A stretch of DNA of 15,446 nt from an uncultured Collinsella sp. (GTDB lineage Bacteria; Actinomycetota; Coriobacteriia; Coriobacteriales; Coriobacteriaceae): positions 1-15,446 of the forward strand of contig CABUZE010000004.1 in NCBI GenBank assembly GCA_902495955.1, written 5' to 3'. Below are positions 6,163 through 13,711 of the stretch, piece after piece. Positions within the stretch are counted from its first letter, which is position 1; each line of letters starts with the position of its first letter. The notes under the pieces were generated by a model, which was given only the letters and a program-made list of their open reading frames with translations, was not told where the DNA came from and did not search any database. The position numbers and the translations under genes were made by a program.

Positions 6163-7344
6163 ATGCTATACACCATCTCGGACTTCTCACGGGAATATGA
6201 GGGGTCGGTCCGTCTAATCGCCGGCAGCGATGGCGTCTCGCGTGCCGTCTCCGGCGTCGGGATTCTCGATTATGAACTCATGCCCGGCCTCAAGAGCAAG
6301 TACCAGCGCGTCAACTTCAGCCCAGACGAGATCGTCCTCAGCACCTTCCTCTATGCGAAGGACGACCCGTACCTCATCACTGAAGCCGTGAAATACCTCG
6401 TCGCCAAGGGGACGAGCGGTCTTATCATCAAAAACGTCCTGCACATCCCGATTCCCGACCAAGCCATCCGCTACGCCAACGCGCGGCACTACCCGGTCTT
6501 TCTCACGACCGACGACTCACTGTTCTTTGACAGCGTCATCTATGAGGTCAAACGGCATATCGAGCAGCTCGCGTCCATCGACTTCGCACAGCGCGAGATC
6601 GATGCCCTGAGGACAGACGTATCGCCTGAGTCCATCTGCCGACGCATCCGAGGCCTCAACCCGTCATTTCTGGACGAAGCGGTCGCCCTGTTCGCATCGT
6701 TTGCAGAGCCCCTCGACCCGCGTACGTTTTTGCAAATCGAACGTCTCTGTGCAAAATCGACCCTCGCCGGATGCCACAACATGCTGGCGCCCTATGACGG
6801 AGGTTTGCTATTCGTAGCGACAAGCGACTCGGAGCAGGCGCTCGATGTGGAGCGAATCGTGCAGGCGCTCACGGAGCTCATCGAGGCTAGCGGTATCGAT
6901 GGCGGAACGGAGGGGCTCGGCATCAGCGATATTCTGTTTGGAGACGAGGCTGTGGCACAGGCGATCTCGCAGGCGATTTACGCACAGCGCCTATCTTGTC
7001 AACGAGCCGAAGGTCCTGTGCGCTATGCGCAGCTCGGCATCCTGAGAACCGTGATGCCTTTTGCGGAAACCCCGGAGATGCGATCGTTCTCGGAGGCGAT
7101 CCTCTCGCCGATACGCGAGCACGACAGCGAGCATGGCAGTGAGCTGGAATCCACGCTCGCCGCATTCATCGAGAACGACCGACGTATCGAGCAAACCGCC
7201 AAGCAGACTGGCCAGCACCCGAACACGATTCGATATCGCCTCGATAAGGTGACGGCTCTCACCGGACTGAGCTACAAATGCGCCCCGGAGATGGAGCAGC
7301 TGTCGCTCGCCTACGCCATCGAACGCGCTCGCTCACTTCAGTAA
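6163..7344 (+). CDS. PucR-family transcriptional regulator
   Basis: This 393-residue regulator has an N-terminal PucR domain (about 1-130; family-typical opening MLYTISDF) and a C-terminal PucR-type helix-turn-helix (about 335-370: FIENDRRIEQTAKQTGQHPNTIRYRLDKV). The middle segment is less conserved. Family members are usually activators of catabolic genes that respond to a pathway metabolite, as in purine use by B. subtilis PucR. The frame opens at a GTG at 6142, but I choose the ATG at 6163 because AAGG lies 8 bases before it and the protein then starts where relatives do. It is divergent from the cyclodeaminase-aminotransferase operon, its probable target. A palindrome repeated in the shared intergenic region supports this. 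Confidence 0.88.
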   Translation: MLYTISDFSREYEGSVRLIAGSDGVSRAVSGVGILDYELMPGLKSKYQRVNFSPDEIVLSTFLYAKDDPYLITEAVKYLVAKGTSGLIIKNVLHIPIPDQAIRYANARHYPVFLTTDDSLFFDSVIYEVKRHIEQLASIDFAQREIDALRTDVSPESICRRIRGLNPSFLDEAVALFASFAEPLDPRTFLQIERLCAKSTLAGCHNMLAPYDGGLLFVATSDSEQALDVERIVQALTELIEASGIDGGTEGLGISDILFGDEAVAQAISQAIYAQRLSCQRAEGPVRYAQLGILRTVMPFAETPEMRSFSEAILSPIREHDSEHGSELESTLAAFIENDRRIEQTAKQTGQHPNTIRYRLDKVTALTGLSYKCAPEMEQLSLAYAIERARSLQ

Positions 7345-7362
7345 GCCCACCCCGCCTTGAGG

Positions 7363-8097
7363 TTAGGAGCGGCGGGCACGGAGCTTTTCGTAGCCGTCGG
7401 CAAAGAAGGCAACCGTGGCGGCGTCGGCCTCGGCGGCGTCTGTCTCGGTCGCGGGGACCACGCCGTGCTCGTCGCTCACTAGGAACAGCGCGCCCTTAAG
7501 CTGCGCGGGAATGTCTACGCGCGTGACCGGGATGCCCTTGGTCTGGGCCAGTTGCTCGATGAGCGTCGCCGTACCGCACAGGAACTCGTCCGTCGGCGCC
7601 ACAAAGGCGAGCTCGCCGTTGTTGACGGCGGCGAGCAGCTCGGGCGCCACGCCAGTTTCGTCAGCCTCGGAGCGGGCCTCGGCGGAGCGGGCGCGCAGCG
7701 CCTTGGCCGACGTATCGGCGAGCGGCTCGTACTCCCCCACCGTCATGGCGGCGTTGCCGTTGATGTCGATCACCAGCATGAGCACGCCGTCGCGCGCAGT
7801 GTAATCGCCCTCGGCAAGCGACCACTCAACGTGCTGTTTGGCCCAGCTGAGCATGTTATGGGTAAGCGGCTCGCCCTGCACCAGGCGCTCGGACAGTGCG
7901 CGGATGTGGCGGTTGAGCATGGGCACCTTTTTGTTGGACATGCGCCAACGGCAGACAAGCGCGGGCTTGTCGAGCGTAAACTTCTCGACCGCCTCCTGAT
8001 TAGCGCAAAAGTCCTCGTACGCACGCTGATCCTCGGCATTGCCAAACAGCTCGGCATCATCAATCTGGGGCATGGTCATACCTTTCGTGTTAGTCAT
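7363..8097 (-). CDS. Conserved-looking protein of unknown function downstream of purH
   Basis: I do not recognise this 244-residue protein. It has no signal peptide or membrane segment, so it should be cytoplasmic, and it is acidic and alanine-rich. The stretch GELAFVAPTDEFLCGTATLIEQLAQTKGIPVTRVDI (about 160-196; given here in outline only as NNGELAF, FLCGTATL and KGIPVTRVDI) faintly recalls the C-terminal half of class IV aminotransferases, but I see no PLP lysine motif, so this is a weak lead. The ATG at 8097 has GAGG 5 bases upstream; alternatives at 8079 and 8073 are possible. It follows purH on the same strand behind a hairpin terminator and converges with the PucR gene, leaving 18 bases between them. 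Confidence 0.75.
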   Translation of the reverse strand: MTNTKGMTMPQIDDAELFGNAEDQRAYEDFCANQEAVEKFTLDKPALVCRWRMSNKKVPMLNRHIRALSERLVQGEPLTHNMLSWAKQHVEWSLAEGDYTARDGVLMLVIDINGNAAMTVGEYEPLADTSAKALRARSAEARSEADETGVAPELLAAVNNGELAFVAPTDEFLCGTATLIEQLAQTKGIPVTRVDIPAQLKGALFLVSDEHGVVPATETDAAEADAATVAFFADGYEKLRARRS

Positions 8098-8109
8098 TCC
8101 GTCCTCTTA

Positions 8110-8149
8110 TACCAAAAAGACGGCCCTCCAAACGGAGCAGCCGTCTTTT
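8110..8149 (-). terminator. Intrinsic terminator after purH
   Basis: A 10-bp perfect stem, AAAAGACGGC (8115-8124) with GCCGTCTTTT (8140-8149), has inner CTCC/GGAG pairing. On the minus strand it ends in TCTTTTTGG. It lies 30 bases past the purH stop and only 18 bases before the next start codon, so it may also limit read-through into that gene. Confidence 0.85.
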
Positions 8150-8178
8150 GCGGAGATTATTTTGTCCCAAAGCGAAAC

Positions 8179-9786
8179 TTAGTGGCGGAAGTGGCGAGCG
8201 CCCGTAAACACCATCGCAATACCATGCTCATTGCAGGCCTGGACGCTCTCGTCGTCGCGCTTGGAGCCGCCGGGCTGGATGATGCAGGTCACGCCGTGTG
8301 CAGCAAGCACGTCGACGTTGTCGCGGAACGGGAAGAATGCGTCGCTTGCGCAGGCAAAGCCGCCCTTCTCCACGCCCTCGCGCTCGCAGAAGTCCTCGGC
8401 GCGCTCGCAGGCAAGCAGCGCAGAGTCAACGCGATTGGGCTGACCCGGGCCCATGCCAATGCCGGCCTTGCCCTTGGAGACCAGGATGGCGTTGGACTTA
8501 ACGCCCTTGCAGACCTTCCAGGCAAACTCGAGCTCGGCCATCTCGGCGTCGGTGGGCTTGCGGTCGGTGGGGAACGTAAAGGTCGCGGGATCCTCGGTCA
8601 CGTGGTCGACTTCCTGCACCAGCATGCCGCCGTCGATGGAGCGCAGCTCCACCTGGGCGCCGTGGTCCACGCCGCCGGTCGCCAACACGCGCAGGTTGGG
8701 GCGCTTGGCCATGCGCTCGAGCGCCTCGGCAGTGTAGCTCGGGGCGATGATAACCTCGACGAACTGCTTGTTCTGATCGGCAAAATGCTCAACCAGATCA
8801 AAGGGAACCTCGCGGTTGCAGGCGATGATGCCGCCAAAGGCGCTCTTGGGATCGCAGGCGAAGGCGCGGTCGTAGGCGGCCGTGATGTCCTCGGCAACGG
8901 CGGAACCGCAGGGGTTCTGGTGTTTGAGAATCACGCAGGCCGGCTCGTCGAACTCGCGGACCAGGTTCCAGGCGGCGTCGGCATCCAGATAGTTGTTGTA
9001 GCTGAGCGGCTTGCCCTGGATCTGCTTGGAGCCCACGAGCGGGAACTGCGAGCTCGCGGTGTTCTCGCAGCCCTCGGCAAAGCGATAGACTGTGGCTTTC
9101 TGCTGCGGGTTCTCGCCATAGCGCAGGTCGTCGACCTTCTCCAGCGAAATCTCGAGCTTGGCAGAGGTGTCCGCCACGTCGCTTGCCTGGGCGGCGAGCC
9201 AGCGGGAGATGGCCGTGTCGTAGGCGGCGGTGGTCTGGTAGACCTTCACCTGCAGGCGACGACGGGTGGAAAGCGTGGTGCAGCCACCGGTCTCGTGCAT
9301 CTCGGCCAGGACGGCATCATAGTCGGCCGGATCGGAAATGACGGTAACGCTCGTGGCGTTCTTGGCGGCAGAGCGCAGCATGGAGGGGCCACCGATGTCG
9401 ATGTGCTCGATGGCGTCCGCGAAGGTGACCTCGGGGTTGGCGACGGTCTTCTCGAACTCGTACAGGTTGACGACGACCAGGTCGATCAGCTTAATGCCGT
9501 GCTGAGCCGCCTCCTGCATGTGCTGCTCGGAATCGCGGCGGGCCAGCAGCGCGCCGTGAACCTTGGGGTGCAGCGTCTTGACGCGGCCGTCCATCATCTC
9601 GGGATAGCCCGTGAACTCCTCGATGGGGGTTACGGGAACGCCCGCGTCCTCGATGGCACGAGCCGTGCCGCCCGTAGAGATGATCTCGACGCCAAAGTCG
9701 TCAACCAGCGTCCGTGCGAAATCGACGACGCCCGTCTTATCGGTAACCGAGATCAACGCGCGTGCGATCTTCACATCAGATCCCAT
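8179..9786 (-). CDS. purH: Bifunctional AICAR formyltransferase / IMP cyclohydrolase PurH
   Basis: PurH performs the last two steps of de novo IMP synthesis: it formylates AICAR using 10-formyl-tetrahydrofolate, then closes the ring. At 535 residues it has normal length. The N-terminal cyclohydrolase domain (about 1-195) shows STGGTA at 37-42, the substrate-binding [10 protein letters not shown] at 66-75 and NLYEF at 107-111. The C-terminal transformylase domain (about 220-535) shows RYGENP at 222-227, the catalytic Lys288-His289 in [13 protein letters not shown] at 315-320 and the typical terminal [14 protein letters not shown] lies 6 bases before the ATG. No other purine gene is next to it, so it appears to stand alone with the unknown gene downstream, and it is divergent from the GNAT gene. 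Confidence 0.97.
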   Translation of the reverse strand: MGSDVKIARALISVTDKTGVVDFARTLVDDFGVEIISTGGTARAIEDAGVPVTPIEEFTGYPEMMDGRVKTLHPKVHGALLARRDSEQHMQEAAQHGIKLIDLVVVNLYEFEKTVANPEVTFADAIEHIDIGGPSMLRSAAKNATSVTVISDPADYDAVLAEMHETGGCTTLSTRRRLQVKVYQTTAAYDTAISRWLAAQASDVADTSAKLEISLEKVDDLRYGENPQQKATVYRFAEGCENTASSQFPLVGSKQIQGKPLSYNNYLDADAAWNLVREFDEPACVILKHQNPCGSAVAEDITAAYDRAFACDPKSAFGGIIACNREVPFDLVEHFADQNKQFVEVIIAPSYTAEALERMAKRPNLRVLATGGVDHGAQVELRSIDGGMLVQEVDHVTEDPATFTFPTDRKPTDAEMAELEFAWKVCKGVKSNAILVSKGKAGIGMGPGQPNRVDSALLACERAEDFCEREGVEKGGFACASDAFFPFRDNVDVLAAHGVTCIIQPGGSKRDDESVQACNEHGIAMVFTGARHFRH

Positions 9787-10063
9787 GCAGTCCTCCTGTC
9801 TGGTACGCCGCCGTGCTCTGTGAGTCGGTGATACGTCGATCTGCAGCGCTCGCGCAGCGGCATTGAAAATACTGATTTAATGTAGCGCATCGAGCGCATC
9901 GATGCACCCCGCAACGGGCGCATGTGCAGAAATAGATTGCGAGCGGAGGGGATGGGCACGGCACCGGGCACGGTGAGTTCATGGAACACAGGGGCACCAT
10001 AATTTGATGCCAATGGCGTGGTAGAACTGTGCTCGATATGTATCCGCAAAAGAAAGAGGCACC
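9787..10063. other. Divergent intergenic region between purH and the GNAT gene
   Basis: These 277 bases must carry both promoters. Toward purH there is an AT-rich stretch with a -10-like TACATT on the minus strand (9879-9884), preceded by a tandem 9-bp repeat, GCGCATCGA twice (9885-9902), that lies where the spacer would be. No good -35 is seen. Toward the GNAT gene there is a TTGATG (10004-10009) without a convincing -10 partner. I see no purine riboswitch fold and no small gene. Confidence 0.4.
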
Positions 10064-10705
10064 ATGGTCTCGCGGGTTCTCTACCGACCGTTTGATACCG
10101 AAGACTTTGACGCCATCGCGCTGATTCTGCAGCAGCTTTGGCATAACAATTCGGATAACGATGAGTACAACCGCCTTGAGGCCGCGTGCGACCTCGCCTA
10201 TTGCCTTTCGTCATCGACGTTTTCGCAGGTTGCGGTGATTGACGGCGAGGCGCGTGGCATTTCGCTCGCGCGTGCGGGACAGAGCTCCGGCACCACCGTT
10301 AAGGAACATTGGATGGATACCGAACGCGCGCTGCTATCGCAGATGCGTGAGCTGGAGCCCGATGCCTGCGCCGAGTATCTCTCGTTTGTGCGCGCAACCA
10401 TCCGAACCAACAACCGTCTGCTCGAGAGCAGCCCGTTGCCGCACGACAACGAAGTCACGCTGCTTGCCGTGGATCGCGATGTCCATGGCCTGGGCGTTGG
10501 CACGGTTCTGCTCGATGCCGCGGTCTCGCACCTGTCCTCGCTTGGAGCGACGAGTGCGCACCTGTACACCGACTCCAACTGCTCGTGGAAGTTCTACGAG
10601 TTGCACGGCTTTAAGCGCACGGCCACGCACCGCGCCAACCGCGAAGAACGCCGTCACGACATGCCACGCGAAAGCTTTCTCTACGAACTCGACCTAACAG
10701 CCTAA
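10064..10705 (+). CDS. GNAT-family N-acetyltransferase
   Basis: This 213-residue cytoplasmic protein has the GNAT fold signature in its second half: VTLLAVDRD (131-139) followed by the acetyl-CoA pyrophosphate loop HGLGVG (141-146) and a helix, then the typical late-strand motif SWKFYELHGFKR (174-185) with Tyr178. The N-terminal 120 residues are longer than in a minimal GNAT and probably shape the acceptor site. The substrate cannot be inferred; small molecules, peptides and antibiotics are all possible in this superfamily. The ATG follows an AAAGAGG ribosome site. It stands alone, divergent from purH and convergent with the DUF2207 gene. Confidence 0.88.
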   Translation: MVSRVLYRPFDTEDFDAIALILQQLWHNNSDNDEYNRLEAACDLAYCLSSSTFSQVAVIDGEARGISLARAGQSSGTTVKEHWMDTERALLSQMRELEPDACAEYLSFVRATIRTNNRLLESSPLPHDNEVTLLAVDRDVHGLGVGTVLLDAAVSHLSSLGATSAHLYTDSNCSWKFYELHGFKRTATHRANREERRHDMPRESFLYELDLTA

Positions 10706-10724
10706 ACCCAGCAGCCATACCAAC

Positions 10725-10755
10725 CCGGCAGTTAGGGACGTTCCCTTTGTGCCGG
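10725..10755. repeat. REP-like imperfect palindrome after the GNAT gene
   Basis: CCGGCA (10725-10730) pairs with TGCCGG (10750-10755) and AGGGA (10734-10738) pairs with TCCCT (10742-10746). A symmetrical 3x3 internal loop separates the stems and a CGT loop caps them. It starts 20 bases after the GNAT stop. No T-run follows, so it looks more like a repetitive extragenic palindrome than a simple terminator. An adjacent perfect 10-mer palindrome, GTGCCGGCAC, overlaps its right arm at 10749-10758. Confidence 0.55.
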
Positions 10756-10864
10756 CACCCCGGGACACTCCTTGGCAGCAGCCACACCTAGTCGCTGGGG
10801 ACAGTCTTGATCAAAACGACCGACAAAGCCCTTCTTAAGGTCGCTATCTAGGGGTTTACAAATG

Positions 10865-11100
10865 GCTGTGGACAAAAAACATCAAATATGAGTACTGTTA
10901 CCTTTTTAGTAGCAGCGATTCGGGGCATTTTTGAAGCTTTTAGACCCGGTAGTCAGCCGGACGAGCTAACGTATTTCCTCAAATGTACAATAAAATGGAC
11001 TCCTAACGAGAAATAATCTCGTTCGGAGTCCATTCTTTAGTACAAACAAATGTGACAATCTAGGCAACAGTACTCATATTTGGCATTTTTTGCCCACTGC
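10865..11100. mobile_element. MITE-like element with about 39-bp terminal inverted repeats
   Basis: Bases 10865-10903 and the reverse complement of 11062-11100 match at about 32 of 39 positions, including an unbroken 17-base core, CAAATATGAGTACTGTT, and a run of six A. The 236-bp element has no open frame of note and no transposase. It carries an internal hairpin at 10984-11044. It lies in the convergent gap between the GNAT and DUF2207 genes, a tolerant insertion site. The inverted repeats are seen directly; the mobile nature is inferred, and I see no clear target-site duplication. Confidence 0.55.
10984..11044. repeat. Long internal hairpin of the inverted-repeat element
   Basis: AATGGACTCC (10994-11003) pairs with GGAGTCCATT (11025-11034) and AACGAGA (11005-11011) with TCTCGTT (11017-11023), with a single mismatch between them and a 5-base AATAA loop. 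An outer TGTAC (10984-10988) pairs with GTACA (11040-11044) across a 5x5 internal loop. The tail ATTCTTTAG could make it a bidirectional terminator for the two convergent flanking genes. Confidence 0.7.
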
Positions 11101-11210
11101 CCCTTGCGCGAAGGTCCGCAGCGGAAAGTATGGCCCGTTTCGACGCACAAAAATGGGATGAATCTTCCCTGGCAACCGCCCAGAAAGGTCCACCCCAAAG
11201 CAAGCGCTCG
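11101..11210. other. Spacer between the inverted-repeat element and the DUF2207 stop
   Basis: No gene or terminator hairpin is clear in these 110 bases. A minus-strand reading frame shifted from DUF2207 remains open across them, but it only extends a shadow of the glycine-rich coding region. The repeat element might extend into this stretch; I cannot set its outer limit from one copy. Confidence 0.3.
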
Positions 11211-13154
11211 CTAAAACGTTCCGCCGCCGCCTCCGCCAACGCCGCCTCCGCCGCCGCCAGAGAAGCCGCCGCCTCCGCCGCCGCTCGAGCTATCGGAACT
11301 CGAAGCCAGCTCACGGATGCTTTCGTGATACACATCATCGAACGAATCGAGCGGCGACTCGGTACCGCAATGATGGTAGTACCACCAGTAGCAGGGGTAA
11401 TTGTCGTAGAAACCGTCGGCCTCGCGCACCTCGGGCGGCACGGCCTCGGCAAGCTGACGCAGGACTTCCTTCGAAACGCCCAGCGCCGCGCCCATCACCA
11501 GAAGTTTATTCCACAGGACCAGATCGCCGGGGACGGCTTCCTTTAGGCGCGTGAAGTCCTCGAGCCAATGCTTGAGCGCCTTGCAGCGAGCCGCCACCTC
11601 GGCGCCCTCTGGCGTAAAGCGGCGGAAGGTGAGACTCACGCCAATGCCCACAAGCACGATGGGCACCGAGATAATCGCAGCGATAACGTTTGCCTGCGCG
11701 CCATCGGTAAAGAAAATGGATCCAATAGGAATAAAGGCAATTAGAATGCCCAGGACCAGGCCAAACACCATTGCGACAATGCCGTCCGAGGCAACGTACT
11801 CGCTATCGGCCAGCTTGCCCTTAACGGTGTTCTGATAGTCCTCGAGCTTGTCGCCCACGGGCGTAGCGTGCTGCTTGACGTAGTGCTGCAGCTCGTCAAA
11901 CGTGCGCGAGCGATCGCCGTTCTCGTCAGGCTTAGCACCGGCAAAGAAGACCTTGAGCACCATGTGGTCAATGCCCTTGGCCGACTTCCAGCCCGCATCA
12001 CTCACCGTCACGCGATACGTCTGCTCTTCTTTTTCACGCCCCAACAGACCCTTCTTGGCCTTGGTCACGGTCGCCTGCTCCAGCTTGATCACACGGTCGT
12101 CAGTGAGCTTCATGAGCGTGGCGATATATGCCTGATCGGTCACCTCGTTCCAGCTCATGAGGGCCGAAAGCACGGCGGGATGGTCGGCCGAAGGCACATC
12201 GCGGAAATATTCGTCCTGGAAAAGCGGCTTGGGCTTGCGCTTGCGCAGCTTGAGCATAACGATTGTGCCGGTAAAGGCCACCGCCGCAACAACACTTAGC
12301 ACGGCAAGCGCATTGGCAATCATGCGAGCGTGAGCGCGGCGGGCGTTAGCTTCGTCGGCCCATTCCTTCTCTTCGCTCAGGATCGTTGACATGCGCTCTT
12401 CGCCCGAAGCGGCAAGCTGCGGCACCCAGTCGCTAGGGAAGGCGATGCGTGCCTCGGCGAATTCGCCCTGGTGCACGCAGGGAATGGTATAGGTGACCAT
12501 GGGCTCGTCCTCATCGAGCGACACGTCGCCCGTCAGCGGACCATGGCCCCATGCGCGGAAGTTATCGCCCTTGACGGCCGCCGTCCCGGCAGCGGCATTT
12601 GCGAAGCGCACTTCCATCTCGACATCGTCGGAATCCGCAGACCAGCCGTCACCCACGAACTTCCAATAGAGCTCGGCGGTATCGGCCCAGTTCATGACCG
12701 CACCGGTCATGGTGTAGCTCACGTAATAGATCGCGCTGTCGCCGCTCTCGTGGGGGCTGCACACCTTAATCCTTACGCCGTCACCGGTCTGCTCGACCGT
12801 GTAGACGCCAGAATCGCCCTTGTTCGCGCTATCGACTTTGTTAAACGCGGTGTCCTCTTCCTCGACACTCAGCACGTCAACGCCCGCCGTGCCGCCCTGC
12901 TGGTTGGCGCCCGTATTGATCTCCCAAAACACGCCGTTGATGTCGTCGTCGAAATCAAACTGGCGTCCCTCGACAACGGTCAGCGATCCATCGGCCTCAA
13001 CCGTGGCGCTGATATAGGTTTGGGTCATGGAGTAGCCGTCGGCGTGCGCGGCGACAGGCAGCAGCAACAACGCAAGCGTGACGAGCACACAGACGGAAGC
13101 GAATCGCGCAAACAGGCAGCGCTGCCGACAAGTACTGGCAACGGGGGCGTTCAT
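11211..13154 (-). CDS. DUF2207 membrane-anchored exported protein with poly-glycine tail
   Basis: This 647-residue protein of the DUF2207 family has unknown biochemical function. A signal peptide (positively charged start, hydrophobic core about 18-34, likely cleavage after AHA at 38) precedes an extracytoplasmic domain (about 39-278) with the family-typical ISATVEADGSLTVVEGRQF opening. One membrane helix (about 279-302) leads to a basic, probably cytoplasmic region, then a helix pair (about 458-482 and 489-510), a further domain and a C-terminal serine/glycine tail (about 618-647) ending in GTF, a common ending in the family. I chose the ATG at 13154 because AAAGGA lies about 8 bases upstream and the signal peptide starts properly; the frame extends to 13223 without a good ribosome site. 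It is a single gene converging on the GNAT gene. Confidence 0.85.
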   Translation of the reverse strand: MNAPVASTCRQRCLFARFASVCVLVTLALLLLPVAAHADGYSMTQTYISATVEADGSLTVVEGRQFDFDDDINGVFWEINTGANQQGGTAGVDVLSVEEEDTAFNKVDSANKGDSGVYTVEQTGDGVRIKVCSPHESGDSAIYYVSYTMTGAVMNWADTAELYWKFVGDGWSADSDDVEMEVRFANAAAGTAAVKGDNFRAWGHGPLTGDVSLDEDEPMVTYTIPCVHQGEFAEARIAFPSDWVPQLAASGEERMSTILSEEKEWADEANARRAHARMIANALAVLSVVAAVAFTGTIVMLKLRKRKPKPLFQDEYFRDVPSADHPAVLSALMSWNEVTDQAYIATLMKLTDDRVIKLEQATVTKAKKGLLGREKEEQTYRVTVSDAGWKSAKGIDHMVLKVFFAGAKPDENGDRSRTFDELQHYVKQHATPVGDKLEDYQNTVKGKLADSEYVASDGIVAMVFGLVLGILIAFIPIGSIFFTDGAQANVIAAIISVPIVLVGIGVSLTFRRFTPEGAEVAARCKALKHWLEDFTRLKEAVPGDLVLWNKLLVMGAALGVSKEVLRQLAEAVPPEVREADGFYDNYPCYWWYYHHCGTESPLDSFDDVYHESIRELASSSDSSSGGGGGGFSGGGGGGVGGGGGGTF

Positions 13155-13274
13155 AGGCACATCCTTTGTCTGTAAAACCAACATCGCCATTGTCCCACGT
13201 TTGCGGGCACACATGACGAACATCTAGGCGACCGGAGTGCCAAACGGGATGAAAGTCACGCCCGCACCCCGACA

Positions 13275-13317
13275 CTTGGAAAATGACCTATTGGGGACGG
13301 AGGAAAACGGATCATTG
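13275..13317. repeat. GGGGAC-type repeat-like segment
   Basis: The segment has GGAAAATGACC (13278-13288), then TTGGGGACGG (13291-13300), then GGAAAACGGATC (13302-13313) and ATT. Two GGAAAA copies flank GGGGACGG, and AATGACC and GGATCATT form a loose inverted pair. A similar GGGGACAG occurs at 10797-10804 beside the REP-like palindrome. It may be a dispersed extragenic repeat; copy number cannot be judged from this window. Confidence 0.35.
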
Positions 13318-13480
13318 GGCTGAATCGACAGACAGCAACAAATTTGTCGTTTGAGACGCTCTTGGGCTGAGTCCCGCGCCAGCAATAGATACCACTTCAC
13401 AGCTCCGTCACAGGTGTAGCGGCTTTGTGTGGGCGCGGCATACGTTGATTGAGTTACCAGTCGAGGGGCATAAAGCAGTT

Positions 13481-13580
13481 GAGCGAAAACGGTTTTCCCC
13501 TTTGCCGTTCGCTCGAGGATCATGTCCCCCTTTTCCGCGGAAACCCCGGCAGTTGCGAAGAGCTGCCGGGGTTTCCGTCG
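13481..13580 (+). ncRNA. Possible small structured RNA (candidate only)
   Basis: A plus-strand promoter-like pair, TTGATT (13445-13450) and CATAAA (13469-13474) with an 18-bp spacer, would start transcription near 13481, where the first hairpin begins. A perfect 14-bp GC-rich stem-loop at 13539-13576 would end the transcript. The second stem lacks a proper T-run on either strand, so this could instead be an isolated terminator or repeat. Confidence 0.2.
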
Positions 13581-13698
13581 TCTAAGGTGCCGAGTTGACG
13601 GACAGGAATCAAAGCACCGAGTCTGCGGCCCGCCATACGCAATGCGGGTCCTCGACAACTTGCGGACCACAGTGATGCCTCCCTATCGCGCCCCGCGC

Positions 13699-13711
13699 TA
13701 TACTCGTCCGC
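13699..13711 (+). promoter_or_regulatory. -10 element of gluQ, leaderless arrangement
   Basis: TATACT (13699-13704) matches the -10 consensus at five of six positions and ends only 7 bases before the gluQ ATG, so transcription would begin at or next to the A of the start codon. No Shine-Dalgarno sequence lies in the preceding 20 bases. The -35 region is weak. Confidence 0.5.

Larger units (their letters stand above)
13155..13711. other. 557-base gap between DUF2207 and gluQ: hairpins, no clear gene
   Basis: This should contain the DUF2207 promoter and the gluQ promoter. It holds a REP-like GGGGAC segment (about 13275-13317), then two hairpins: GAGCGAA-AA-CGG with CCG-TTCGCTC (13481-13492 and 13505-13514), and a perfect 14-bp stem (13539-13552 with 13563-13576, 10-base loop). 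A minus-strand frame is open across 13224-13670, but it runs through the hairpins and looks like no protein I know. I see no tRNA. Confidence 0.5.

Noticed and set aside
7552..9831. 759-codon plus-strand open frame opposite purH
   Set aside because: It lies antisense to purH, which is unmistakable. Its sequence is a low-complexity mix of G, A, V, L, R and H without family motifs, as expected for an antisense frame in GC-rich DNA.
9840..10010. Purine riboswitch or tRNA upstream of purH or in other gaps
   Set aside because: I looked for the conserved cores and for a T-loop GTTCRA with an acceptor stem, and found none.
11060..11452. 130-codon minus-strand frame overlapping the DUF2207 3' end
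   Set aside because: The first half is a frame-shifted copy of the glycine-rich coding region and the rest runs into the inverted-repeat element. The DUF2207 protein has a normal ending, so no frameshift is needed.
13224..13670. 148-codon minus-strand frame in the gap before gluQ
   Set aside because: It passes through two hairpins and the GGGGAC repeat, resembles no known protein and has irregular composition. It is better read as non-coding.
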